Below, piece after piece: positions 1-7,085 of a DNA stretch of 20,466 bases (positions within the stretch are counted from its first letter, which is position 1; each line of letters starts with the position of its first letter). The notes beneath the pieces are model-generated. The model saw only the letters and a program-made list of their open reading frames with translations. It made no database searches and was not told the DNA's origin. Origin of the DNA: CAZJDM01 sp964544765 (GTDB taxonomy: Bacteria > Bdellovibrionota_B > Oligoflexia > CAYFLR01); contig CAZJDM010000080.1 of the NCBI GenBank assembly GCA_964544765.1, forward strand, positions 1 to 20,466. The letters run 5' to 3'. The translations under genes and the position numbers were made by a program.

Positions 1-191
1 TTCTTACAAGCAATGACGCCCCCAATAGGGACACCATATCCTACATGGCAATCGGCCATTAGAGCAATGTGATGAAAAACCATTGGGTGATTAGCAATGC
101 TTAATGCTTGCTGCATAGCATTGTTATCAATGTTTTGGCACCATGACTTGATAGGTATTTTTCCTTGTTTGATTATAAAGTTAGAATTCAT
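1..191 (-). CDS. rtcB: RNA-splicing ligase RtcB, N-terminal part (gene runs off the window)
   Basis: RtcB joins 2',3'-cyclic-phosphate or 3'-phosphate RNA ends to 5'-OH ends, using GTP and Mn2+, in tRNA or rRNA repair. Only the first 63 codons lie in the window, read leftwards from an ATG at 191-189. The visible part has the RtcB N-terminal pattern: an 'IKSWCQ' segment near residue 13, a helix rich in Gln/Ala, then ALMADCHVGYGVPIGGVIA at about residues 44-62, which corresponds to the family signature 'MPDxHxGYGxPIGGV'. The usual Pro of 'MPD' is Ala here. The metal-binding Asp and Cys and the catalytic His residues are beyond the window edge, so activity cannot be judged. No strong Shine-Dalgarno sequence precedes the ATG. 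Family assignment is firm; the gene is partial only because of the window boundary. Confidence 0.87.
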   Translation of the reverse strand, partial: MNSNFIIKQGKIPIKSWCQNIDNNAMQQALSIANHPMVFHHIALMADCHVGYGVPIGGVIACK

Positions 192-378
192 ATCTGCTAG
201 TCTAATGGTTCAAAATTAAATCTTTCTTTGTTCGTTATCATATATTTTAATCATATCATAAATTACCTAAAATGCTGATAATTTATCTAAGTAAATTTAA
301 AAGTTGCATCTTGAAACATATAGTGCTACACCGGTTTTCAACTTATTAGTGAGTGTTAATTATTTTTTGGAGGTTACG

Positions 379-1434
379 ATGAAAAGAGCTTTATTATTGT
401 TAGGATCATTGTTCTTAGCAGGCATTCTTTATGCTGCGGGCAGTGATGGTGCTCCTAGTGCTGATGCTACTGGTGGTAATCCTACTGGTGGTGCAGATGA
501 AGTTGATTGGGCCGAAGTTAACGCGGTGTTAAAAGAGGTTACTACTGGTGTTATAAATAATGATCCCATAGTAAAACAATTTAGATTATGGGTTGATGAA
601 AGAGATTCCAGTTTTGAAAATGATAAATATCGAGTTTCCTTTAAAGCTAATTTAGCTAATTTGCCATGGCAAGATCCTAATCGTGAGTCATCCTTTAGAG
701 TTACTTTAAAGGCGCAATTAAAGGAATATCAAAATGTACAAAACGCAAAAGATACAACAGCTCTGGGTCAGTTAGATATTGGAATTGTTTTTAGAACTGA
801 TGCTTTAGCTTTTGTGAAACATATTGTGGCTAGAGGTTTGAAGTTAGCTGAAGAAGAAGTGAAGGCCGGATCTACTGAAGTGGAAGACCAAGTAGTTTTA
901 GCGGTAAAAGGTGAGTTAGCTAAAGTGAAAGATGTTAATAACTTTGCTGAACTTGCAGTCTATCTAAAAAGATCTAAAATAGCCTTTCTTGAAGCATTAA
1001 GAAACGCTAAATTAAGTACCGATCCAATTGAACGAGCAGATCAATTGGTAACTCTAGCAGAAGTTATAGCTTTTTTAAATGGTATAACCATGGAAGAGTT
1101 TAAGAATGATCAAGAAGTTAAAAAACTTACTTTAAATTTAGAACGAGCCATTGCTTCGATACCAGATGTTGATTTAAGACTACTTTCCAATACTAATATT
1201 GTTCTAGAAGCTGATGTTGTAGCTATCACTGCTAGATTGACTACTACCGAAAAGGAAACTTTAGCGGAATATCATGAATACAAACCCGAAGTTAAACAGT
1301 ATGTATTAGGTATACAAAATAGAGATCCTAGGGCTTTGAAAAAATTAAGCCGAGAGCTTAGTATGTATTATAGTTTTGCTAGGATGTGGATAGGTGAAGT
1401 GGTTGCTGCTAACGAAAGCGATGACAGCCAATAA
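379..1434 (+). CDS. Secreted protein of unknown function, 351 aa
   Basis: Not recognised. The ATG at 379 is preferred over an in-frame TTG at 304 because a TGGAGG ribosome-binding site lies at 368-373 and the resulting N-terminus is a classic signal peptide: MKRALLLLGSLFLAGILYA followed by AGS, giving likely signal peptidase I cleavage near residue 20. A Gly/Ala/Asp-rich stretch (about residues 20-42, containing GGNPTGGAD) follows, then a mixed alpha-rich domain with many Lys/Glu/Leu helices and no Cys. No enzymatic motif or repeat is evident. It stands alone, divergent from rtcB, with an AU-rich hairpin just after the stop. An exported, periplasmic location is inferred; the function is unknown. 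Confidence 0.8.
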   Translation: MKRALLLLGSLFLAGILYAAGSDGAPSADATGGNPTGGADEVDWAEVNAVLKEVTTGVINNDPIVKQFRLWVDERDSSFENDKYRVSFKANLANLPWQDPNRESSFRVTLKAQLKEYQNVQNAKDTTALGQLDIGIVFRTDALAFVKHIVARGLKLAEEEVKAGSTEVEDQVVLAVKGELAKVKDVNNFAELAVYLKRSKIAFLEALRNAKLSTDPIERADQLVTLAEVIAFLNGITMEEFKNDQEVKKLTLNLERAIASIPDVDLRLLSNTNIVLEADVVAITARLTTTEKETLAEYHEYKPEVKQYVLGIQNRDPRALKKLSRELSMYYSFARMWIGEVVAANESDDSQ

Positions 1435-1451
1435 AGATTTGGAATGATATA

Positions 1452-1482
1452 CCTTTTTGTCTTTCTTTAACTGATAAAAAGG
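1452..1482 (+). terminator. AU-rich hairpin after the secreted-protein gene
   Basis: A ten-base stem (arms 1452-1461 and 1473-1482, one G.U-type mismatch pair) with an 11-base loop begins 18 bases after the stop codon. Its stem is A/T-rich, and the next T run (CTTTTT near 1495) is displaced by about a dozen bases, so this is at best a weak intrinsic terminator. Confidence 0.3.
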
Positions 1483-1510
1483 CAAATTTCCTATCTTTTT
1501 AATTATAATA

Positions 1511-1591
1511 GCCCATCTGGGTGAAGTGTTTGATGAGTACATATAATTGCTTGTCGGTGTAATTATTTCTATCGCTTCACTTAAGATGGGC
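1511..1591. repeat. Long-loop inverted repeat, possible bidirectional terminator
   Basis: GCCCATCT (1511-1518) pairs with AGATGGGC (1584-1591), and GTGAAG (1521-1526) pairs with CTTCAC (1575-1580), with small unpaired bases between the two stem blocks and a loop of about 48 bases. The right arm is followed by ATTTTTC. It sits between the plus-strand secreted-protein gene and the minus-strand lipoprotein gene, which converge here, so a shared terminator is plausible. The long loop is unusual for that role. Confidence 0.4.
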
Positions 1592-1684
1592 ATTTTTCTT
1601 GAATCCAACTCTTAGTTTTGTATTGTATTGTGATCTGAATTTACATTTATGTCTCATTCTCAAGGAATAGGTGAGAAAAAAATT

Positions 1685-1978
1685 CTACCTACAGTTTTTA
1701 ACAAAAAAGACCTGCGAAGCACTGTTAGGTCCATACTTTCCATATTTCTGTTTGCATACAGAAGCGGCGGCGCTACGACTGTTAGAAGAAGATTTTATAG
1801 TAATATTTCCCTGGTAAACACTTAATCTTAATCCTTTACCACCCAATTTTTTATAACATTGGCAGGTTTTTGTCCCATTATTTACTTTTAATTCAGATTG
1901 TTTTATACCAGGGCCACAAGCTATAGTTAATAGCAGGGATGTGTAGGTTAGAATATTGATTATTATTTTGACCTTCAT
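1685..1978 (-). CDS. Small lipoprotein of unknown function, 97 aa
   Basis: The protein starts with a short charged n-region and a hydrophobic stretch ending in the lipobox LTIAC, so Cys21 would be lipidated after signal peptidase II cleavage. The mature part is about 76 residues, basic, with four further Cys (39, 41, 75, 96) that could form two disulfides in the periplasm, and a Ser/Ala-rich segment (SSSNSRSAAAS) in the middle. An AGGAGC ribosome-binding site sits 5-10 bases before the ATG at 1978, which supports a real gene despite its size. There is no homologue I recognise. It stands alone in its neighbourhood, with about 175 bases of AT-rich spacer to the next minus-strand gene. Confidence 0.75.
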   Translation of the reverse strand: MKVKIIINILTYTSLLLTIACGPGIKQSELKVNNGTKTCQCYKKLGGKGLRLSVYQGNITIKSSSNSRSAAASVCKQKYGKYGPNSASQVFFVKNCR

Positions 1979-2153
1979 GTAAAGCTCCTGTTGAAAAACA
2001 AAATATTGGCTTTATTTTGGTAACATACAATCAGTGTTTAATCAATATAAAAAAATATTTTAATTTATCTCAAATTGTAAGTTCTTTATTTTATTGAAGT
2101 AAAAAGGCGTGTGGCTGAAAGTTCGAGGAGGTGCGTTTTGTGTCAGTTCCAAC

Positions 2154-3407
2154 CTAGAAAGAGGCTCCTAAACTGGCTCCACCGACCATCCATCTTTCAA
2201 CAGTTTCATATGTGCCAGTATCAGTGTCAGTCGCTCTGCTGGGATCTAATCCATCATTACAATAAGCTCTAAAATCACTCATATGGAAATAAGCTTCAAA
2301 ACGGAAAGCCTTATATCCAGCGCCAGCATGAAAACCAAATTGATAAGTAAAAGGTTCCGAGTAATCGATGAGTCTTAAAAATCCACTGGGATCGCCGTCT
2401 TTAGGATATTCCTCTTTCTCCCAATTGACATCAACACTACTGGCAAAGGGAAGGGGATAGTGAAAGAAAGTACGAAGATTGAAATATCTGGTAGCAATGA
2501 TTTCACCTTCTAATCCAAATTTCATAAAAGTATATGTAAAACTTTTATAATGAGCAGCACTGGGAGAAGTTTGAGATTTGAAGGAAATTCTATGATTGTT
2601 AAAGGGAATGAGTTTTAATATTAATGACAAGTATAGATCTTTGGTAAAAGTTTTGCCAAAACGAAATCGGATGTCGGAGTTAATATCATAGAATGTTCCT
2701 TTTAGAGTGACATCCTCTCCTATATTAGCTGTAAAAGGTTCAATCAAATGGGGGCCAGCATAATCTTCAAAGGAAGCGGTTACACCATATTTACCAGAGA
2801 CCCCTACTCCTAACATGTCGGTCCAGAAGTTGCGCATTCGAGAGAAGGAAAGGGGGTATAAAATAAATTCACCAGATCCAAAAAAAACAGTTACATTTGA
2901 AATATCCTTAGCGTCAGTAAGTTCTTTATTATTAGCTAAAGCAGCAGATTCTGGCTCTGGAACCCATCTATCACGTAGAAATTCAACACCAGACATCTTA
3001 CCAGCTCCCCCACCAGCGAAAAACTGAATGCGAGGGATCAATTTAAAGGCATTGGTAGATTTTTGAACAGTCAATTCATCATACCAAACTATGAAATTAG
3101 TAAGGTTTCTTACTTTTCTATGTAACCGATGAACTTTAGCTATTGATTCGTTTTGATCAACTAAAATCACTTTGATTAGAGCTACTCTTTTACCTCGAAG
3201 TGGCTTTTTAGTAGAACGTTTTCTTTTACGAGGTTTATAAACATACAAATAGGTACCCACCGTAATGCCATGGCTCTTGCCCAAACTTATCGATACTTTC
3301 TTTTGCTTTACATCATGATTGATTATGATGCCACTCAGCGCTAAAAGTTGTGGTCCATTAAGCCAGCAAATTAATAAACATAATGACAATAAAAGTTGTC
3401 TGATCAT
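2154..3407 (-). CDS. Exported protein with SH3-like N-terminal domain and probable outer-membrane beta-barrel, 417 aa
   Basis: A signal peptide covers about residues 1-24 (MIRQLLLSLCLLICWLNG, cut near LLALS). Residues about 25-110 look like a small all-beta domain: GIIINHDVKQKKVSISLGKS then HGITVGTYLYVY, the pattern 'V...v.i.lG..hGv.vG..l.Vy' seen in secreted SH3-like or FlgT C-terminal-like domains. It contains a very basic loop (KPRKRKRSTKKPLRGKR). The rest has alternating aromatic/hydrophobic strands, and the chain ends in GGASLGASF. A C-terminal Phe of this kind is typical of outer-membrane barrels recognised by the BAM machinery. The start is supported by an AGAGG motif a few bases upstream. 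Location in the outer membrane is inferred; substrate and partners are unknown. Confidence 0.75.
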   Translation of the reverse strand: MIRQLLLSLCLLICWLNGPQLLALSGIIINHDVKQKKVSISLGKSHGITVGTYLYVYKPRKRKRSTKKPLRGKRVALIKVILVDQNESIAKVHRLHRKVRNLTNFIVWYDELTVQKSTNAFKLIPRIQFFAGGGAGKMSGVEFLRDRWVPEPESAALANNKELTDAKDISNVTVFFGSGEFILYPLSFSRMRNFWTDMLGVGVSGKYGVTASFEDYAGPHLIEPFTANIGEDVTLKGTFYDINSDIRFRFGKTFTKDLYLSLILKLIPFNNHRISFKSQTSPSAAHYKSFTYTFMKFGLEGEIIATRYFNLRTFFHYPLPFASSVDVNWEKEEYPKDGDPSGFLRLIDYSEPFTYQFGFHAGAGYKAFRFEAYFHMSDFRAYCNDGLDPSRATDTDTGTYETVERWMVGGASLGASF

Positions 3408-3609
3408 TTTTTGCCTCTATATTTTATAGAATAACATTGATTTAATAATTTTATCAAATATTGAGTAAAATTAGAATGTTTTAGTCATGGTAGATTTGTT
3501 CTTAAAGCAATTTTGTAAATTCACCGAGCTAAAATGTAATGCTGAAAGTAATAAGACGTGAAATAAAGAAAAATTTCTATGTAGTATAGGATGGAATAAA
3601 GGGGGAAAA

Positions 3610-4194
3610 ATGAAGATAGTTCTAATATCTTTCTGTATTTTTTTAATTATAACACTTAGTTGTAAAGACTCGAGCCCCAGTGAGTTAACAGATAGTTCTG
3701 TGGTGCAAGAACAACAATGTCCTTCAGATGGAGACGATAATAAAGTTGCACCAAGGGTGCCTGAAGCAAGTATATCTCAATCTCAATCTTCATCTCAAGT
3801 TCGATCTCAGTCTCGATCTAATGGTAGTAGTATATTGAAAGATAATACCGATGAGCGTAATACTAATAATACTTTCAAGATTGAAGATGTAGAACCTCCA
3901 GTTATTTTGTGTGATAATCATCCTAGTTCTTTAAAAGCTACTAAAGAAACTAGTGTTATTTTTAATTGGTATATGTTCGATATAGATAGTGGAGTAAAAA
4001 ATTCTCAATGTAAATTTGATAATCGAAAGTTTGAGGACTGTGCCAGCCCAGTAAAATTAGATAACTTAAGACCAGGACATCATGCTTTTACGATTAAAGC
4101 ATTCGACAATGCCGGTAATTTTAATACTAAAGTATTTGATTGGAGAGTAGAGAGAGAGGTAAGACTTACAAAAGAGGTTAAAGAAGGGGATTGA
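3610..4194 (+). CDS. Lipoprotein with Ser-rich linker and one Ig-like domain, 194 aa
   Basis: A short signal peptide ends in the lipobox ITLSC, so Cys18 is the likely lipid anchor. Residues about 52-75 are a low-complexity Ser/Gln/Arg linker (SQSQSSSQVRSQSRSNGSS). Residues about 97-178 match the pattern of bacterial extracellular Ig-like domains in which a Cys-containing strand reads 'C.lDg..f..C.sP..l..L..G.H.f.v.A.D.aGN': here C134-KFDNRKFEDC144-ASP, then LRPGHHAFTIKAFDNAGN. Cys134 and Cys144 probably form the conserved disulfide. A GGGGG ribosome-binding site is at 3601-3605. The protein is probably a surface or periplasmic binding or adhesion factor; no ligand can be named. It converges on the S1-protein gene with a 32-base gap. 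Confidence 0.8.
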   Translation: MKIVLISFCIFLIITLSCKDSSPSELTDSSVVQEQQCPSDGDDNKVAPRVPEASISQSQSSSQVRSQSRSNGSSILKDNTDERNTNNTFKIEDVEPPVILCDNHPSSLKATKETSVIFNWYMFDIDSGVKNSQCKFDNRKFEDCASPVKLDNLRPGHHAFTIKAFDNAGNFNTKVFDWRVEREVRLTKEVKEGD

Positions 4195-4226
4195 AGACAG
4201 TTGGATGCTGTCGAAGGGGCCGTCTG

Positions 4227-5828
4227 CTACTTATCTTCTTCTTTCAGTTTTTCGGCTAACAATTGTCCCAAACTGCCCATTTGAGTTGGTTTTTTGTCTG
4301 AGTTTGATTGACCTTGGGCGGTCTTTTTTATATATTCATTATAATCTTTTTGTTCGCCAGATTTGTCTTCAGTATCTTGGAGATCCAATAAGATTTTTTT
4401 CTCCTCTTCATTTATTTCTTGAATTGTAACAAATAGTTCATTTTGGGGGCAGCTCTTTTTACGGTAGGCATCTCCTAATACTCTTTTTAAGGAACTGATG
4501 GGGACCAATCCGGATAATCCAGGTGCTATAGTTACAATGGCTCCAAAGTTACGAAGTTGTTCAACAGTACCTTTGATTGTCTGACCCACTGGATATTTTG
4601 ATCTAATATTGTTCCAAGGATCTTCAGATATATCTTTCATGCTTAGTGACATTTTTTGATTAGTCTCATCAATAGAAAGTATAGTCGTAGAAACAATGTC
4701 CCCAACTTGAACAATTTCGGATGGATGATTGATTCTTTTAGCCCATGACATTTCAGAAATATGTACCAAACCTTCTAAGCCAGATTTTAATTCTACAAAT
4801 GCACCGAAATTCATTAATCTTACAACCTTTCCTTGGTATGAATTGCTGATTTTATAATTTTGCAAGACCGAATCCCAAGGATTTTCTGTGGCTTCTTTGA
4901 TGCTAAGTGATATTTTATATCGATCTTTTTCTCTTTCTTTTTCTACATATAAAACCTTTACTTGTACTTCATCTCCTATATTAAGAGCTTCCTTAATATT
5001 TTCGATATGTCCGAAACTGATCTCAGAAATATGAACCATACCTGTAATTCCACCTAAATCGACAAAAGCACCGTAGTCTCTAATTTCAGATACTTTTCCA
5101 GTGAGTATGCTCCCTAGCTTAACTGATTCCATTAATTTGTTGATTCTTTTTTCTTCATCTTTTTTGAGTAGTACTGAGCGTGATACGACGATATTGTTGG
5201 AGCTTAGATCAAGTTTTTCAATCAAGAAATCGTATTCTTTACCAATATAGGGAGCTTTATCCTCAACAAAAGTAAGGTCAATCTGAGAAATTGGACAAAA
5301 GGCTTTTTTGCCCAGGACAGAAATTTCAAAACCCCCCTTGTTTTCTTTAATAACTTTTCCTTTAACCGGTATTTTATTTTTATAAGCGGAGATTATTTCA
5401 TCAGGTGAACTGGCCCTTCGGGCCATAGTTTTAGAAAGTAAAATCTCCCCATGTTTATTTGATATTACACTAGCTTCCACTTTATCACCAATTTTAACCG
5501 ATAATTTACCTTCATCATCAAATAACTCATTTTTAGGGATTATACCGGCACTTTTAGCTCCTAAATCGATCAATACATGAGTGCTATTTTCGGGAATGGC
5601 ACATACGGAACCTTGGACTTTTTTCCCAACCTGAATAATGTTCAAGGTCATCTCAGATTGTTGTAATAATTGGGCAAAATCCTCTAAATTGTTATTATCA
5701 TTATCTTCATTTTCCCAATCATCTTCATTTTCCTCATTTTCCCAATCTTCCTTTTTTTTATCTTTTTCTTCATTCACTTCATCATCTTCATTTTCTTCTT
5801 TTTCGTGCCATGTATTTTCTGAGTCCAT
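4227..5828 (-). CDS. RpsA-like S1 RNA-binding protein, five S1 domains, acidic N-terminus, 533 aa
   Basis: Five S1 (OB-fold) RNA-binding domains are visible at about residues 66-134, 153-218, 237-311, 328-398 and 413-485. Domains 3 and 4 are the canonical type (DYGAFVDLGGITGMVHISEI; FGAFVELKSGLEGLVHISEMSW followed by HPSEIVQVGD), closely resembling ribosomal protein S1. Domains 1 and 2 also follow the S1 ribosome-binding pair: FAQLLQQS before domain 1 and VVSRSVL ending domain 2. E. coli S1 has six domains, so this is one short. Residues 1-50 are an Asp/Glu/Asn/Trp-rich tail with repeated 'WENE(D/E)' units. A C-terminal MGSLGQLLAEKLKEE helix follows the last domain. It probably binds mRNA on the 30S subunit or is a paralogue acting in translation or RNA turnover. 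AGAGGT lies seven bases before the ATG. Confidence 0.87.
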   Translation of the reverse strand: MDSENTWHEKEENEDDEVNEEKDKKKEDWENEENEDDWENEDNDNNNLEDFAQLLQQSEMTLNIIQVGKKVQGSVCAIPENSTHVLIDLGAKSAGIIPKNELFDDEGKLSVKIGDKVEASVISNKHGEILLSKTMARRASSPDEIISAYKNKIPVKGKVIKENKGGFEISVLGKKAFCPISQIDLTFVEDKAPYIGKEYDFLIEKLDLSSNNIVVSRSVLLKKDEEKRINKLMESVKLGSILTGKVSEIRDYGAFVDLGGITGMVHISEISFGHIENIKEALNIGDEVQVKVLYVEKEREKDRYKISLSIKEATENPWDSVLQNYKISNSYQGKVVRLMNFGAFVELKSGLEGLVHISEMSWAKRINHPSEIVQVGDIVSTTILSIDETNQKMSLSMKDISEDPWNNIRSKYPVGQTIKGTVEQLRNFGAIVTIAPGLSGLVPISSLKRVLGDAYRKKSCPQNELFVTIQEINEEEKKILLDLQDTEDKSGEQKDYNEYIKKTAQGQSNSDKKPTQMGSLGQLLAEKLKEEDK

Positions 5829-5882
5829 CTTAAACCTCTATAAAAATATAAAAATAAATTTATCTTCCCTTCAAAAAAAGGG

Positions 5883-5911
5883 ATGTTATCATCTTAAAAT
5901 AGGGAGTTCAA
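5883..5911 (-). promoter_or_regulatory. Predicted sigma70-type promoter of the S1-protein gene
   Basis: On the minus strand, TTGAAC (plus 5906-5911) is followed after exactly 17 bases by TAACAT (plus 5883-5888), and TGA directly before the hexamer makes it an extended -10 (TGnTAACAT). It lies about 55 bases before the start codon. Both hexamers are imperfect (each 4/6 or better), so this is a prediction only. Confidence 0.45.
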
Positions 5912-5920
5912 GTCTTTAGC

Positions 5921-6004
5921 GTTATTTGGGGCACGGTAAGCGCATATAAATAATTTAATATTGCATTTAAATATTTTAGATGCGCTTACCGTGGTTATTT
6001 GGGG
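5921..6004. mobile_element. MITE-like element: 62 bp with 14-bp perfect terminal inverted repeats and 11-bp flanking direct repeats
   Basis: CACGGTAAGCGCAT (5932-5945) and its exact reverse complement ATGCGCTTACCGTG (5980-5993) bracket a 34-base AT-only-like spacer that continues the dyad imperfectly. Directly abutting each end is the same 11-mer GTTATTTGGGG (5921-5931 and 5994-6004). Terminal inverted repeats plus a flanking duplication of equal length are the hallmark of a transposed non-autonomous element. Target duplications of roughly 9-13 bp are known for some IS4-family transposases, but I cannot assign the family from memory with certainty. No transposase is present in the window. An alternative reading is a strong hairpin or operator, but the perfect direct repeats would then be unexplained. 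Confidence 0.65.
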
Positions 6005-6030
6005 TTCGAGAAACAGAGAAAACGCATAAT

Positions 6031-6072
6031 TTGACTTAAGTCAAGGTTTACAATCAAATATAGTGTTACACT
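6031..6072 (+). promoter_or_regulatory. CRP/FNR-type palindrome and extended -10 upstream of the ferredoxin-like gene
   Basis: TTGACTTAAGTCAA (6031-6044) is a perfect 14-bp palindrome of the form TTGAC-N4-GTCAA, matching binding sites of the CRP/FNR superfamily (FNR itself prefers TTGAT-N4-ATCAA; NNR/DNR-like and related redox or nitric-oxide regulators use close variants). TGTTACACT (6064-6072) fits an extended -10. If transcription starts seven bases later, near 6079, the palindrome is centred at -41.5, the class II activator position. The -10 was chosen by me among AT-rich alternatives (TATAGT at 6059-6064 is another), so the spacing is suggestive and not proof. Confidence 0.5.
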
Positions 6073-6149
6073 TAAAAATAGGGGCGAGATATTTTATTGT
6101 TCGCTTAGATTTTTTTACTCTTTTGTTTATAACTCATTTGGGAGAAAAA

Positions 6150-7085
6150 ATGTTAAGAAAATTGATAACTATAAATGAAGAATTATGTAATGGTTGTGGA
6201 GATTGTGTTACATCATGCGCAGAGGGAGCGCTTCAAATTATAGATGGCAAAGCAAAGTTAGTCCGGGATGATTTTTGTGATGGATTTGGAGATTGTATTG
6301 GTCATTGTCCTACCGGAGCTCTAGTCATAAAAGAGGTAGATACAGTACCTTTTGATGAACAAGCTGTAAAAGAAAATTTACTGAAAACGGGGGGAATGGA
6401 AGCTGTAAAAAGAATGGAAGAAGCTCAAGCTGAGCATATAACTTCTAATCACAGTCACAATCATGCTCACCATAATCATAATGGTGGTTACACCCATGTT
6501 AATGGTTACTATCATAATAATGGTAACACTCATGACCATGACCATGACCATGACCATGACCATGACCATGACCATGATCATGGTCATGGTCATGGTCATG
6601 GTGGAGGAGGTTGTCCTGGAAGTCGAATTCAAGCATTGCGAACTTCTGAAGATCAAGACTCAAAACCTGTAGATAATACATCTCAGGGATTTAGCGCTAT
6701 ACCATCCGAGTTAAAAGCCTGGCCAGTGCAGTTGCATTTAGTTTCACCACAGGCACCTTTTTTAAAAAACAAGGAACTGGTTGTATTAAGTACTTGTAGT
6801 CCCATTGCCTCAGCAGATGTTCATTGGCGGTTTATTAGGGGGAGAAATGTGGTTGTAGCCTGTCCTAAGCTAGATAATACAGCTCCATATGTAGATAAAT
6901 TGACCACGATTTTACTAGAATCAAGTATACCTAAAGTAACGGTAGTGATAATGGAAGTTCCTTGTTGTAATGGATTGAGTCAAATGGTTCAGCAAGCTGT
7001 TTCAAGAACTAACCGAAATGACCTCAAATTTGAAGAATGTACCTTGAGCTTACAAGGAGTGCTCATTGTATATGGATCCGAGTAA
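6150..7085 (+). CDS. Ferredoxin-like [Fe-S] protein with His-rich metal-binding linker, 311 aa
   Basis: The N-terminal domain (residues 1-65) is a bacterial-type ferredoxin: C13-NG-C16-GD-C19-VTS-C23, then C43-DGF-GD-C49-IGH-C53-P. The second motif has Phe46 where a fourth Cys would sit. Residues 94-151 contain 21 His, ending in eight His-Asp and four His-Gly dipeptides (128-151). The C-terminal domain (about 185-311) carries AWPVQLHLVSP, STC216S, CPKLDN and MEVPC272C273NGL, and resembles the conserved C-terminal part of 4Fe-4S proteins found in anaerobes, often encoded near hybrid-cluster protein genes. Electron transfer is likely, with an extra Ni/Zn/Co-type metal-handling role for the linker inferred from composition. 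ATG 6150 is chosen because GGGAG precedes it by six bases. A CRP/FNR-type palindrome upstream suggests control by oxygen or nitrosative state. The next gene starts within its stop codon. Confidence 0.83.
   Translation: MLRKLITINEELCNGCGDCVTSCAEGALQIIDGKAKLVRDDFCDGFGDCIGHCPTGALVIKEVDTVPFDEQAVKENLLKTGGMEAVKRMEEAQAEHITSNHSHNHAHHNHNGGYTHVNGYYHNNGNTHDHDHDHDHDHDHDHDHGHGHGHGGGGCPGSRIQALRTSEDQDSKPVDNTSQGFSAIPSELKAWPVQLHLVSPQAPFLKNKELVVLSTCSPIASADVHWRFIRGRNVVVACPKLDNTAPYVDKLTTILLESSIPKVTVVIMEVPCCNGLSQMVQQAVSRTNRNDLKFEECTLSLQGVLIVYGSE
6531..6602 (+). repeat. Hexanucleotide tandem repeat coding for (His-Asp)8(His-Gly)4
   Basis: Twelve contiguous six-base units: seven CATGAC, one CATGAT and four CATGGT. 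The unit length keeps the frame, so slippage would change the number of His pairs without breaking the gene. The homogeneous CATGAC block looks recently expanded, and the CATGGT block suggests a second expansion of a mutated unit. Confidence 0.95.

Larger units (their letters stand above)
5829..6149. other. Divergent intergenic region between the S1 gene and the ferredoxin-like gene
   Basis: This 321-base gap has no plausible gene. It contains, in order: a small hairpin (5866-5871 with 5878-5883), a likely minus-strand promoter for the S1 gene, a MITE-like inverted-repeat element with flanking direct repeats (5921-6004), a perfect palindrome (6031-6044) and a probable extended -10 for the ferredoxin-like gene. 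An in-frame extension of the ferredoxin-like reading frame begins near 6063 but lacks a ribosome-binding site. Confidence 0.7.

Noticed and set aside
304..378. Upstream TTG start extending the secreted protein by 25 residues
   Set aside because: The ATG at 379 has a good ribosome-binding site and yields a proper signal peptide; the extension would bury it.
1345..1608. Minus-strand 87-codon reading frame overlapping the end of the secreted-protein gene
   Set aside because: It has no ribosome-binding site or recognisable domain, overlaps a better-supported gene antisense, and spans the inverted repeat at 1511-1591.
4196..4212. GACAG/CTGTC hairpin between the Ig-like lipoprotein and S1 genes as a terminator
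   Set aside because: Only five pairs with a seven-base loop and no T run on either strand.
4205..4429. Plus-strand 74-codon frame after the Ig-like lipoprotein
   Set aside because: It lies almost wholly antisense to the conserved end of the S1-protein gene and lacks initiation signals.
5638..5919. Ser/Phe-rich plus-strand reading frame opposite the S1 N-terminus
   Set aside because: It is the antisense shadow of the Asp/Glu-rich tail; no ribosome-binding site and no family.
6378..6681. Alternative reading frames across the CATGAC repeat (Met-Thr and His-Gly repeat proteins on either strand)
   Set aside because: Six-base tandem repeats keep all frames open; only the plus-strand frame continues conserved ferredoxin and C-terminal domains.
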